The notes: generated by a model from the sequence alone, not told the origin. A stretch of DNA of 8,574 nt from JBAYJY01 sp041664945 (GCA_041664945.1 JBAYJY010000191.1:1-8574); one strand, 5' to 3'; shown: positions 1-6,724, counted from the stretch's first letter. Numbers and translations: made by a program.

Positions 1-147
1 AAGAAAAATAAAGCTTTTGCTGATAAATTTATCAGTAATTATGGAGAATATAATTATAAAATGATAGTAATGATTATAAAAATAACACTTGGGGTTTCGT
101 TATTTTTGTTTGCAACAGATCTATATGAATATTTTTTCCATAAATGA
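1..147 (+). CDS. C-terminal end of an unidentified membrane protein (5' end outside window)
   Basis: Frame 1 is open from the first base to a TGA at 145-147 and gives 48 residues starting KKNKAFADKF and ending LYEYFFHK. The last third contains one hydrophobic segment (MIVMIIKITLGVSLFLFA), consistent with a C-terminal transmembrane helix that leaves a short tail of about eight residues. I do not recognise the family. It lies 32 bp before the ATG of the TPR gene on the same strand and has the same AT-rich codon use, so the two are probably co-transcribed. The frame could be fortuitous in AT-rich DNA, but an uninterrupted 48 codons with a coherent hydrophobic helix and tight spacing to the next gene make a real gene end more likely. 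Confidence 0.55.
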   Translation, partial: KKNKAFADKFISNYGEYNYKMIVMIIKITLGVSLFLFATDLYEYFFHK

Positions 148-168
148 TGATAATATGACAAATAAACT

Positions 169-173
169 GGAGG
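169..173 (+). promoter_or_regulatory. Shine-Dalgarno site that fixes the TPR gene start
   Basis: GGAGG lies at 169-173. It leaves 6 nt before ATG 180 but directly abuts the upstream in-frame TTG at 174. Normal spacing therefore selects ATG 180 over TTG 174. Confidence 0.8.
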
Positions 174-179
174 TTGAGC

Positions 180-839
180 ATGAATAATAAAGCCTATAAG
201 GTCATTGTGATAATATTAATGATATTTCAAATATTTACACTTGCTTTACTTCTTGTTTCGCTAAAATTGAATAAGAATTATAAAGCTGTTATAAAATATG
301 AATACAATGCAAATATCAATAATAATATCAAAAATGAAGATCTTAACGGATATAATGTAATAAAAAGTTATGAAGATTTAATAAAAATATGCCCTTATAG
401 AATTGATGCATATTTTTATCTTTCTAAAGTATATGAAAAGAAACACGATTATGACAAAGCAATAGAAATATTGCAGACCGGCATGGATAACTCAAAGGAT
501 AAAGCGCGTTCAGTCGATTTCCTTTATTTAGGAAGATACAACATAAAAAATAACGACTTAAATAGAGCAATAGAAATGTTAAATATTGCTAAAAGATACG
601 CCAAATATATACCTGAAAAGGTAAACGTACATTTTTACTTCTCACAGGTCTATACTCTACAAAATAATAAGGATAAAGCTTGTAAAGAGTTATTAATGTT
701 AAATTCATATAGGAAAATATCAAAATATATGAAATATCACGATAGGATATTTAAATATGCAGATGAATATTATCAAGAAATGAAATGCGATAAATTCGAA
801 ACTGAAAACACATTGCTTGATTCAAGAAAGAGTAAATGA
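180..839 (+). CDS. Membrane-anchored tetratricopeptide (TPR) repeat protein
   Basis: This 219-residue protein starts at ATG 180, chosen because GGAGG is correctly spaced to it; the TTG six bases upstream has no room for a ribosome site. Residues 8-28 form one hydrophobic helix (KVIVIILMIFQIFTLALLLV), a signal anchor with no clear cleavage site. Residues 74-176 hold about three TPR-like helical pairs: YRIDAYFYLSKVYEKKHDYDKAIE, then SVDFLYLGRYNIKNNDLNRAIEML, then VHFYFSQVYTLQNNKDKACKEL. The spaced Y/F, G/S, A and I/L positions fit the TPR pattern, although the third copy is degenerate. Such proteins usually act as docking scaffolds, here on the outer face of the membrane if the N-in topology is right. 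The partner is unknown. Codon use is very AT-rich, unlike everything after about position 930. The stop overlaps the next start as ATGA, which implies translational coupling. Confidence 0.8.
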   Translation: MNNKAYKVIVIILMIFQIFTLALLLVSLKLNKNYKAVIKYEYNANINNNIKNEDLNGYNVIKSYEDLIKICPYRIDAYFYLSKVYEKKHDYDKAIEILQTGMDNSKDKARSVDFLYLGRYNIKNNDLNRAIEMLNIAKRYAKYIPEKVNVHFYFSQVYTLQNNKDKACKELLMLNSYRKISKYMKYHDRIFKYADEYYQEMKCDKFETENTLLDSRKSK

Positions 840-1021
840 AGATTGAAGATAATGAATTAATTGCGAAAATGCCAGAAGAAATAGTAAAGGATAATAAAGG
901 AATTCAGGCAATCGAAAAGCTGGAAAGAACGGTGTGGCGTCGGCGTTCGATGAGCGGAACCGGCTGGAGAGTGCCGGGGGCGGGAAATGGACGTTCAGCT
1001 ACGACCTTAACGGGAACATGA
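836..1021 (+). pseudogene. Truncated third gene of the AT-rich operon, running out of frame into Rhs DNA
   Basis: ATG 836 overlaps the TPR stop by 4 bp, a classical coupled start. The first 30 or so residues (MKIEDNELIAKMPEEIVKDN, then KGIQAIEKLE) are acidic, amphipathic and AT-rich in codon use, so they look like the genuine N-terminus of a protein. From about base 925-935 the frame enters GC-rich DNA and yields arginine- and glycine-rich residues (VWRRRSMSGTGWRVPGAG) until TGA 1019-1021. That tail is simply the wrong frame of the Rhs-like sequence, whose proper frame starts near 934. The gene has therefore lost its 3' part at the junction. The family cannot be recognised from the stub. The truncation could be biological (insertion or deletion) or an assembly chimera. 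Confidence 0.55.
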
Positions 1022-1233
1022 TCGGGAAGACAAACACGGAGACGGGCGAACAGGTGGATTATTACTACGACGCGGATAATATGCTGACGCGCGTGGAGTC
1101 GCGGACGGCGAACGCGTTGAAACGCATCACCCACAACCTGTTGTGTGGCGCCCGAAAAATCGGTGTTAATCAGGAAAGCTTTTGGAAAAGGCCAGACAGC
1201 AGGCTAAAAAAATGGCAATCAAGCAGCGAGTAG
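934..1233 (+). pseudogene. Rhs/YD-repeat protein fragment, truncated at both ends
   Basis: In the frame of base 934 the translation ASAFDERNRLESAGGGKW, TFSYDLNGNMIGKTNTETGE, VDYYYDADNMLTRVES shows two to three consecutive YD repeats, with the family hallmarks Y-D-x-N-G-N-M, Y-Y-Y-D-A-D-N-x-L and x-D-x-x-N-R-L. Known Rhs/YD proteins are exported or secreted and run to more than a thousand residues; they wrap polymorphic C-terminal toxins. Only about 65 residues of core are present here. Upstream the frame is closed by TAA 895-897, and no start or signal sequence exists. Downstream of about 1130 the translation (ITHNLLCGARKIGVNQ onward) no longer resembles YD repeats and ends at TAG 1231-1233. 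The piece looks like a recombination relic and is not expected to be functional. The GTG at 934 is not a credible start. Confidence 0.7.
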
Positions 1234-1318
1234 CGAGGGGAAAGAGCAAAAGAAGAAGCCGGATATCTATTTAAGATTCAATTGATCATTCAAACATCGC
1301 TAAAGCTTTTGGGAAAGT

Positions 1319-1350
1319 ATGAAAACCTTTTTCTCGAAAAAGGTTTTCAT
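1319..1350. terminator. Perfect 14-bp hairpin, likely bidirectional terminator
   Basis: ATGAAAACCTTTTT (1319-1332) and AAAAAGGTTTTCAT (1337-1350) are exact reverse complements separated by the tetraloop CTCG. The hairpin lies 78 bp beyond the stop of the - strand SRPBCC operon and after the + strand Rhs relic, the expected place for a terminator serving convergent units. The stem is AT-rich, and on both strands its descending arm includes GGTTTTCAT instead of being followed by a long pure U-tract, so it is not a textbook intrinsic terminator. It could alternatively be a dispersed palindromic element. Confidence 0.55.
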
Positions 1351-1376
1351 TCACTTCTTTCCATCACTTCTTTCCA
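1351..1376. repeat. Two tandem copies of a 13-bp sequence
   Basis: TCACTTCTTTCCA occurs at 1351-1363 and again, exactly, at 1364-1376, immediately after the hairpin. The following bases (TTTCTTAATCTTTCCATTTT) continue the pyrimidine-rich character. It is probably a slippage-type duplication with no clear function. Confidence 0.75.
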
Positions 1377-1427
1377 TTTCTTAATCTTTCCATTTTCATC
1401 TTTTCAATAGCTTCATCATTCAGCGCA

Positions 1428-2123
1428 TTATTTCTGTTCGACCTGTTTTTTGATAGCTTCAGTTTGCGTGAGCGCGTTTGCGAGGTCGAAACCGATCTGG
1501 ATAGTGGGCTGGCGGTCGACCATATAGGCGCCGATCATGCCGCCGTCGCGCATGTCGCTTATGGTGGTGTGGAAGAGCATAGTGCGTTTTCCGTCCGGCG
1601 TCGGCACGAGTTCCCACGTTATCGGAATCTGCGGTTCTTTTTTCTTATCTTTCTTTTTATCGTCGACAATCGTCATAGTGATTTTTTTCGGTTTGTCGAA
1701 CGCCCATTTCTGGACGTAGTTCGTCTGGACCTTCACCGGCCCGAGCTTGATGATGAACATATAGAAATGAACGAGCGCGAACTTGTCGTTCTTTTCTTCC
1801 ACATCGACCTTGGAGATCTGATTGATCATTTTTGGATAGAGTTCGAAGTCGGTGATGACTTTCCAGACCTCGTCCGGTTTCGCGTTGATGAGGACGCCGG
1901 AGACAGCCATTTCCCTGCCGGGGTAGAGGCCCCGGTCGACGAAGCCGACGCGGCCGCCTTCGAGCAGTTTGACGAGTTGCGCTCTGTCGATGCGTTTCCA
2001 GATGGGATCGCCGGCGGAAGCGGGCGCTGCCGCCGCCGCGAGCGCGAGCGCCGCGAGGCAGAATACAAGAGCGGCCCGGGCAGCGCGCCGGTTATTTCTA
2101 ATTGTCGAAATCTTGATTTTCAT
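1428..2123 (-). CDS. Exported SRPBCC (START-like) domain protein, distal paralogue
   Basis: The 231-residue protein has a long Sec signal: basic residues 1-16, a hydrophobic core at 17-33 and a likely cleavage after ASA at 37. The mature part starts with a short helical segment (IWKRIDRAQLVKLLEGG, 41-57). An SRPBCC-type region follows, with AVSGVLINAKPDEVWKVITD at 73-92, where the strand plus P-x-x-V-W-x-V-I-T-D-F-x-x-Y-P-K signature marks this superfamily, and then LVHFYMF, FDKPKKITMTIV and ITWELVP. Members form a helix-grip pocket that binds lipids or other hydrophobic ligands; the ligand here is unknown. A lysine-rich loop (DDKKKDKKKEP, 154-164) is absent from the neighbouring paralogue. 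The start is supported by CAGGAG about 10 nt upstream. It lies 30 bp after the other SRPBCC gene, so it is the second gene of a two-gene operon ending at the 1319-1350 hairpin. Confidence 0.8.
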   Translation of the reverse strand: MKIKISTIRNNRRAARAALVFCLAALALAAAAAPASAGDPIWKRIDRAQLVKLLEGGRVGFVDRGLYPGREMAVSGVLINAKPDEVWKVITDFELYPKMINQISKVDVEEKNDKFALVHFYMFIIKLGPVKVQTNYVQKWAFDKPKKITMTIVDDKKKDKKKEPQIPITWELVPTPDGKRTMLFHTTISDMRDGGMIGAYMVDRQPTIQIGFDLANALTQTEAIKKQVEQK

Positions 2124-2153
2124 GTGTTTTAGTCTCCTGTTCGGGTTGAAGCG

Positions 2154-2810
2154 TCAGAGCGTTTCGGCTTTTTTCACGATTAGGCGGGTGAGAACGATAG
2201 CGCTGGAGAGGTTGATTGACATAACGGTTGCGGGCTGTTCCTTGAGGGCCTCGCCGACGAGGGCGTTGGCGCTCGCGAGATCGGAGGTGATGGCGTAGAT
2301 GACGACCGTTTTTTTGCCGCCCGCCACCGGGAACAGTTCCCAGTAGCCGCTGATATTTTTTACTTTGCCGGATACCCACGAGATATCGGCGCGTCGCGGT
2401 TTATCGAACTTATAGCGGAGCGTGTAGTCGGTTGAAATGTTGAGGAGGCTAAGTTTCAGGACGGTGACCGTAAAGTGAACGAGCGCTGTTTTGTCGGTGC
2501 GTTCGAGCACTTCGGGGGTAGTGAAGTCGGGCATGAGTTTGCCGTAGTCCTCGAAGCCGGTGATGGCTTTCCATACCTTTTCCGGCGGCGCGTTTGCGAG
2601 GATGCCGACCGAGCACATTTCGAGTTTCTCGGGGCCGTAGACGTCGACGGCGGCCAGTTCGCCTTTCGCGAGCATTTTGGCGAGAGTTTCCTTGTTCATG
2701 CTTTTCCATGACGGCGGCTCGGCCGATTTAGCCGCGGGAGCGGCCGCGAAAAGCGGCGACGCGAACGCCAGCAGCGCGCAGGCTATCAGCGCGGAAACGA
2801 TTTTCTTCAT
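2154..2810 (-). CDS. Exported SRPBCC (START-like) domain protein, promoter-proximal paralogue
   Basis: This 218-residue protein has a Sec signal (MKKIVSALIACALLAFASPL) with probable cleavage after LFA at 22. The mature protein matches its downstream neighbour almost end to end: SWKSMNKETLAKMLAKGELA, then SVGILANAPPEKVWKAIT (67-84), the F-E-x-Y-x-K-x-M-P motif, DKTALVHF, FDKPRR and YWELFPVAGGKKT. This shows an old tandem duplication with substantial divergence. The SRPBCC fold implies a hydrophobic ligand pocket; with the signal peptide, the role should be in the envelope, such as lipid or isoprenoid binding or transfer, which is inference. GGAGG six bases before ATG supports the start. LIAC at 8-11 resembles a lipobox, but the hydrophobic stretch before it is too short for a lipoprotein. 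Confidence 0.8.
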   Translation of the reverse strand: MKKIVSALIACALLAFASPLFAAAPAAKSAEPPSWKSMNKETLAKMLAKGELAAVDVYGPEKLEMCSVGILANAPPEKVWKAITGFEDYGKLMPDFTTPEVLERTDKTALVHFTVTVLKLSLLNISTDYTLRYKFDKPRRADISWVSGKVKNISGYWELFPVAGGKKTVVIYAITSDLASANALVGEALKEQPATVMSINLSSAIVLTRLIVKKAETL

Positions 2811-2854
2811 CTTGCGCCTCCATTTGTAATGGCAAAAATCTTCAGTGTTCTATT

Positions 2855-2883
2855 AAACTATCAAATTAATTACGCTGCGTCAA
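2855..2883 (-). promoter_or_regulatory. Possible promoter of the SRPBCC pair
   Basis: On the - strand TTGACG (2878-2883) is followed after 17 bp by TAGTTT (2855-2860), upstream of the 2810 start. The -35 box is good and the -10 box is poor (three of six). The surrounding 2835-2877 stretch is unusually AT-rich for this half of the window. Confidence 0.3.
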
Positions 2884-2969
2884 CAACAACTGTCGACACG
2901 CGAGACTTTTGATTCGCCGGATCCTATCGGCTGATTCGGGTTAAAGCAATGCTTGGCAGAACCGTATAA

Positions 2970-3677
2970 TTATTTTTTGAAATGATATTTTATAATGCAA
3001 ACGAGAGCGTTGACGCCGTCTTTGAAACCGATTTTTTTGCCTTCTTCGTATGTGCGGCCGCTGTATGATATGCCGACTTCATAGACGCGGCAGCCCATCC
3101 GCGCGACTTTCGCGGTCACTTCCGGCTCGAACCCGAATCTGTTCTGCTCGATTTTGATCTTCTTAATCACATCGGTCCGAAACGCTTTGTAGCATGTTTC
3201 CATGTCCGTGAGGTTGAGGTTGGTAAAGATGTTGGAGACGAGCGTCAGGAATCTGTTTCCGACCGAATGCCAGAAATAGAGGACGCGGTGGGCGCCCTCG
3301 CCGATGAACCGGGAGCCGTAAACGACATCCGCGCGTCCGTCCAGAAGCGGTCCGAGAATCTTTGCATATTCGTTCGGATCGTATTCGAGGTCGGCGTCCT
3401 GAACGATAACGAAATCGCCTTCCGCATGCTGGAAACCGGTGCGGAGCGCGGCGCCTTTGCCGGCGTTTTTCTCGTGATGGACGGCTTTGCGCACTTCGCC
3501 CGCGAGTTCGTTTTCTATCAGCTCCCGCGTGCCGTCAGTCGAGCAATCGTCGACAAGCACAATCTCGATGCTCACGCCGTCGATATGAACGGAATTCACG
3601 CGTTGAATTATCTCGCGCAACGTTGTTTTCTCGTTGTACACCGGGATTACGACTGAAAGAATTTTATTATCGCTCAT
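2970..3677 (-). CDS. Family 2 glycosyltransferase, dolichyl/polyprenyl-phosphate sugar synthase type
   Basis: The 235-residue protein is a complete GT-A domain. It has SVVIPVYNEKTTLREII (8-24), the nucleotide-binding VDDCSTDGT (42-50) with its Asp pair, KNAGKGAALRTGF (70-82), the metal-binding D-A-D in VQDADLEYDP (92-101), and GSRF (121-124). The later motifs TDMETCYKAFR (157-167), QNRFGFEPEVTAK (178-190) and Y-x-G-R-T-Y-E-E-G-K-K-I (205-216) are typical of DPM1-like enzymes. These transfer a sugar from a nucleotide donor to a polyprenyl phosphate at the cytoplasmic membrane face. The exact sugar cannot be read from sequence. There is no C-terminal membrane pair, so it is the short soluble or peripheral form. 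It probably supplies a lipid-linked sugar for glycan or protein glycosylation, although no partner flippase or GT-C is in the window. A weak AGGCG site precedes the ATG. Confidence 0.88.
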   Translation of the reverse strand: MSDNKILSVVIPVYNEKTTLREIIQRVNSVHIDGVSIEIVLVDDCSTDGTRELIENELAGEVRKAVHHEKNAGKGAALRTGFQHAEGDFVIVQDADLEYDPNEYAKILGPLLDGRADVVYGSRFIGEGAHRVLYFWHSVGNRFLTLVSNIFTNLNLTDMETCYKAFRTDVIKKIKIEQNRFGFEPEVTAKVARMGCRVYEVGISYSGRTYEEGKKIGFKDGVNALVCIIKYHFKK

Positions 3678-3704
3678 TATTCGCGCCTGCTTGTCATTAA
3701 GAGT

Positions 3705-3733
3705 ATTGTAACATCAGCGGCGGTTTTGATGAA
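3705..3733 (-). promoter_or_regulatory. Extended -10 promoter of the glycosyltransferase
   Basis: On the - strand TGTTACAAT (TACAAT at 3705-3710, TG at 3712-3713) forms an extended -10 box. TTCATC (3728-3733) lies 17 bp upstream as a weak -35. It would give a leader of about 20-25 nt before the ATG at 3677, and implies transcription independent of the propeller gene. Confidence 0.45.
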
Positions 3734-3828
3734 GCGCCGCGTGGATTTAAGAAAATCGGCGCTGCGGAGCTATGGGAATTGAGTCCGGGATTGCTTCGCC
3801 GCTCTGCTCCCCGCAAAGACGGATTGCT

Positions 3829-6678
3829 TTATATCCTGAGCGTGGCGACGGGAAACAGATCTAAAACGAGTATGGCGGCGGAGGCGCCTTTTCTGGTTTC
3901 GGCCGGAATGGTCGTGATCACTTCCGTCAGGCAGCCGTCCTCGTCAGTCGCGACATCCACGCGGTTGTTGCCGATGAGCTCTCCAGAATCCGTGTCGATC
4001 AGAATGAAACGGATGGAATGCCGGTCCGCTTTGTAGCCGCCGGAACTGACGCGGGCCGTAACGCGGTCGAAGTCCGCTTCGAGCGCGACCGCGACTCCTT
4101 CCGGGCGCCGAGCGGCGGGGTCATCGAAAGGCTGCGCGCTGAAAGTCAGAAACGCGGAAAGCTCGTCCTTCGCGTCCGCCATGCGCATGACGCGCAGCAG
4201 TTCCACGAAGTCCGGCATATTGTGGATCGAGGTTGAGGCGTAGAAAGAGCCGTCCTCAATGCCCGGCTCGTCTGTGAAACGGCCTCCGAAACGGAACAGA
4301 TCGAAAACCGTGTTCAATCCCTGCGCGGCGACCTGCATTGAGCCGGAGACCTTGAACCAACTGTCCTTGAACGTTCCGGAAGCGATGAATTTGCTCATCG
4401 GTTTCTGAGAGAACACGCATGCGCCGCCGGATTCAGACAGGCCGAATCCCGCTATGACGATCAGTCCTTTTTCGCGGTCTATATAAATCGGAGCGACAGC
4501 GAAGCGCTGTGAGTCGAGGGCCGGCTGCGCGAGCGCGTCCAGTTCTTTCGGCCTGCTGAGAACAAAATTTCCGGCGATGGCGCCCGTTGTTTTTTCGGAT
4601 GTGATATTCGCGCGAAGCCGGTCGCCGCGCGTTTTTCTGACGGTGACAAAATCGAGCGTCCGGTCGAAATCGCGGGTTCCGTTTTCCGCAACGCAGGTTC
4701 CCGAGACATGCATCTTGTATTCGGTGTCATAATCGAGCAGCCCGGGAACGATGACATGTATAGCGCGGCCCATCGAATCGACGCGGAAAGTAAATCCGGG
4801 ATCGGGAGTCATTTCGACCTTCACCGAGTTATGGTCGATCTCCGCGGGGATGATATTCAAGTCGCCGTCCGAAGCGAGAAGCGCGATGTGGAAATTGTCG
4901 GCGATGCCGATCCTGGCGGCGGGGCCGAATTGCGGGACGCCGAAGCGGTTCAGTGGAACGAGAGTCGCGCCGTGCGGCGGGATGTCCGGGCGCGTTCCGT
5001 CGTGTCCGGGATCGGTGGAGACGCGCGGGTCTTCCGGATGTTGGCGGCAATAGTTGCGCGAGACGGCGAAGACGTCACCGGTTGTGGAGCCGATGTAGAT
5101 AGAGCCGTCCGGGCCGGGAGAGGGCGATGAATTGAGGTCGTTGCCGGGAGGCGGCGCTGTAAGCAGGGACCACACTCGGTTGCCGTCCGGCGACAAGCAG
5201 TAGAGTTTTCCGCTTTCGCCGCCGATGTAGATCAGGCCTTCCGGATCGATCGCCGGCGAGCTTTTCACCGGACCGTCCGTGAAATAAGTCCAGACTTGTT
5301 TTCCGAAGCGGTCGATGCGGTAGACGCCGCCGTCGGAGGAGCCGATGACGATGGAGCCGTCACGATCGATCGCGGGCGACGAATAAACGAGTCCGAGCGT
5401 TTGATAGGACCAGAAAATCGAGCCGTCGTCCGGGTCGAGAGAATAGACGTTGCCATCGAAGCAGCCGAAAATAATTTCGCCGAACATGCCGCAGGCCGGC
5501 GAAGAGACGATCGCGCCGCCGAGGGTTGACATCCAGCGCCGGGTTCCGGACGCCGCGTCGACCGCATGCATGCCGCCGGCCAGAGAGCCGACATAGACGG
5601 TTCCGCCGTCCGGGCTCAGCAGCGGCTTGGTCCAGATCACGCCGCTCGGGTAACTCTCAGTGTTGTATTCCCATGCGAGCTCGCCGCTTTCGGCGTCGAT
5701 TTTGTAGAGTCGGTTGTCGTCGCAGCCCGCGTAGACAAAGAGCTTCCCGCCCTCGTCGTTGATAGTGAGATTGCCTTCGAAAAAAGAGGAGAGGCGCGCG
5801 CGGGCATCTTTTTCCGGGTCGTCGAAATGGCGGCCCCAGAACGTCCAGATTACAGCGCCGCTCTCCGGGTCGATCTTCCAGATGCGGCCCTGATTGTGGT
5901 GGCCGCGCGAATCGCTGTCGGTGGAAGCCATATAGAGGAAACCGTCGGCGCCGAGAGCGCCGGTGGAGTCGATATACATCATTTGCTTGTCCCGGATGCG
6001 CCACTTGACGGAACCGTCGGGGCGCAGGGCGACGAACTCGCCGTCCGAGTGGCCGGTGTAGAGCGAGCCGTCGGCGCCGATGACGCATGAAGGCCAGATG
6101 AGCGAGCCGATTTTGAAAGATCGCATGAAGCCCTGCTCCGGTTCCGGCAGGCTGAACGCCGGAACCCGGCCACGGTTCGAGGCGGAATAGCGATAACTCG
6201 GATAAGGGGCGTCCGCGTTCAGGCCGCGGAAGTAGTCCGGCGCCTCCTCGCGGTGCAACAGCCCGAGCCCTCTGACTATGACGGCGTCGAGCGTGTCGAA
6301 AAGCTTCAGCACGGAACCGAGCGATGCTCCGGGGTCTCGCGTGGGAACCGCCTGTGGAAGCGCGTAAAAAGTGTCGTAAAGTTTTCTGTTGAGTTTTGTG
6401 AGATGGGAATTGATCTCGTTCGCTATAGGACTCGCGGTTGTCAGCGGGTGCCGCGCGATCGGGAATAACTCGCGACGGACGAGGTCCAGCGCGTCGAGGC
6501 CGGCGAGGACAGCCGCCGGCAGCCCGGCTCTGCCGCTGTCTTTCAGACGCAGAATTACGTCCCGGTTTTTAACATATCTCGCCTTGAGCGCCTGAGTCCT
6601 GGCGGTCAGCGCCGCCGCGTCCCATTCCTTCGCGCCGCTCGTGGATATATTATCCAGCCAATCCTTGAATGTCGGCAT
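3829..6678 (-). CDS. PQQ-type beta-propeller repeat protein with helical N-domain and beta C-terminal domains
   Basis: The protein has 949 residues. Residues 1-150 are mostly helical and match no family I know. Residues 195-544 contain eight propeller repeats of the PQQ/quinoprotein type, built on x-SSPAI-x-x-D-G-x-I-Y-I-G-x-x-x-G-x-V-Y-x-L-D-x-x-x-G-x-x-x-W. Clear copies begin near 195, 235, 298, 346, 388, 429, 469 and 514; the third and fourth carry IDAESGELAW and VDAASGTRRW. Residues 570-680 look like an Ig-like beta domain of the Big_5/SbsA kind (PGLLDYDTEYKMHVSGT, then FVTV). Residues 690-949 are further beta-rich sequence of unknown family. There is no signal peptide, lipobox or membrane helix, which is unusual because many PQQ-propeller proteins (BamB, quinoprotein dehydrogenases) are exported. 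Dehydrogenase catalytic signatures were not seen, so a scaffold or sensor role is more likely than catalysis. The codon before ATG is an in-frame TAA, so the start cannot lie further upstream; the nearest site is a weak GGGG. Confidence 0.8.
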   Translation of the reverse strand: MPTFKDWLDNISTSGAKEWDAAALTARTQALKARYVKNRDVILRLKDSGRAGLPAAVLAGLDALDLVRRELFPIARHPLTTASPIANEINSHLTKLNRKLYDTFYALPQAVPTRDPGASLGSVLKLFDTLDAVIVRGLGLLHREEAPDYFRGLNADAPYPSYRYSASNRGRVPAFSLPEPEQGFMRSFKIGSLIWPSCVIGADGSLYTGHSDGEFVALRPDGSVKWRIRDKQMMYIDSTGALGADGFLYMASTDSDSRGHHNQGRIWKIDPESGAVIWTFWGRHFDDPEKDARARLSSFFEGNLTINDEGGKLFVYAGCDDNRLYKIDAESGELAWEYNTESYPSGVIWTKPLLSPDGGTVYVGSLAGGMHAVDAASGTRRWMSTLGGAIVSSPACGMFGEIIFGCFDGNVYSLDPDDGSIFWSYQTLGLVYSSPAIDRDGSIVIGSSDGGVYRIDRFGKQVWTYFTDGPVKSSPAIDPEGLIYIGGESGKLYCLSPDGNRVWSLLTAPPPGNDLNSSPSPGPDGSIYIGSTTGDVFAVSRNYCRQHPEDPRVSTDPGHDGTRPDIPPHGATLVPLNRFGVPQFGPAARIGIADNFHIALLASDGDLNIIPAEIDHNSVKVEMTPDPGFTFRVDSMGRAIHVIVPGLLDYDTEYKMHVSGTCVAENGTRDFDRTLDFVTVRKTRGDRLRANITSEKTTGAIAGNFVLSRPKELDALAQPALDSQRFAVAPIYIDREKGLIVIAGFGLSESGGACVFSQKPMSKFIASGTFKDSWFKVSGSMQVAAQGLNTVFDLFRFGGRFTDEPGIEDGSFYASTSIHNMPDFVELLRVMRMADAKDELSAFLTFSAQPFDDPAARRPEGVAVALEADFDRVTARVSSGGYKADRHSIRFILIDTDSGELIGNNRVDVATDEDGCLTEVITTIPAETRKGASAAILVLDLFPVATLRI

Positions 6679-6724
6679 TTAGCAACCCCGTCTTTCCCGG
6701 CCGTCCCTCCGGATCATTGCGAAC

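Larger units (their letters stand above)
1234..1427. other. Gene-free stretch between convergent units
   Basis: No credible ORF on either strand. It holds the 14-bp hairpin at 1319-1350, the tandem 13-bp duplication at 1351-1376, and a second copy of AAAGCTTTTGG (1302-1312, first copy 1175-1185). A short basic frame without a start (codons for EKARQQAKKMAIKQRVARGK and following) ends here at TAA 1272-1274, overlapping the Rhs tail in another frame; it may be decayed coding sequence. Confidence 0.5.

Noticed and set aside
20..35. 16-bp perfect palindrome CTGATAAATTTATCAG
   Set aside because: It lies inside the open frame of the upstream partial gene in AT-rich DNA, where such palindromes arise readily; no second copy or context supports an operator.
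174..179. TTG start for the TPR protein
   Set aside because: GGAGG at 169-173 directly abuts this TTG with no spacing, whereas ATG 180 is 6 nt away.
900..905. GAATTC restriction site near the composition break, suggesting a cloning junction
   Set aside because: AT-rich coding character continues about 20 bases past it, so the break does not coincide with the site; a 6-bp site is expected by chance in a window this long.
10..1312. Three copies of AAAGCTTTTG (10-19, 1175-1184, 1302-1311) as possible transposon ends or att sites
   Set aside because: Short near-palindromic AT-rich words, all in the same orientation, with no terminal repeats, transposase or integrase nearby.
1464..2132. A 222-codon + strand ORF opposite the distal SRPBCC gene
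   Set aside because: It is an antisense shadow of a clear SRPBCC gene in GC-rich DNA. It has no recognisable domain and a composition typical of reverse-complement translation (many H, D, R, V).
3733..3763. 7-bp inverted repeat AGCGCCG/CGGCGCT after the propeller gene
   Set aside because: The 17-nt loop and absence of a T-run on the - strand side make it a poor terminator candidate.
5566..6090. A 174-codon + strand ORF inside the propeller gene
   Set aside because: Shadow of the propeller coding sequence; its apparent regularity reflects the repeats on the other strand.
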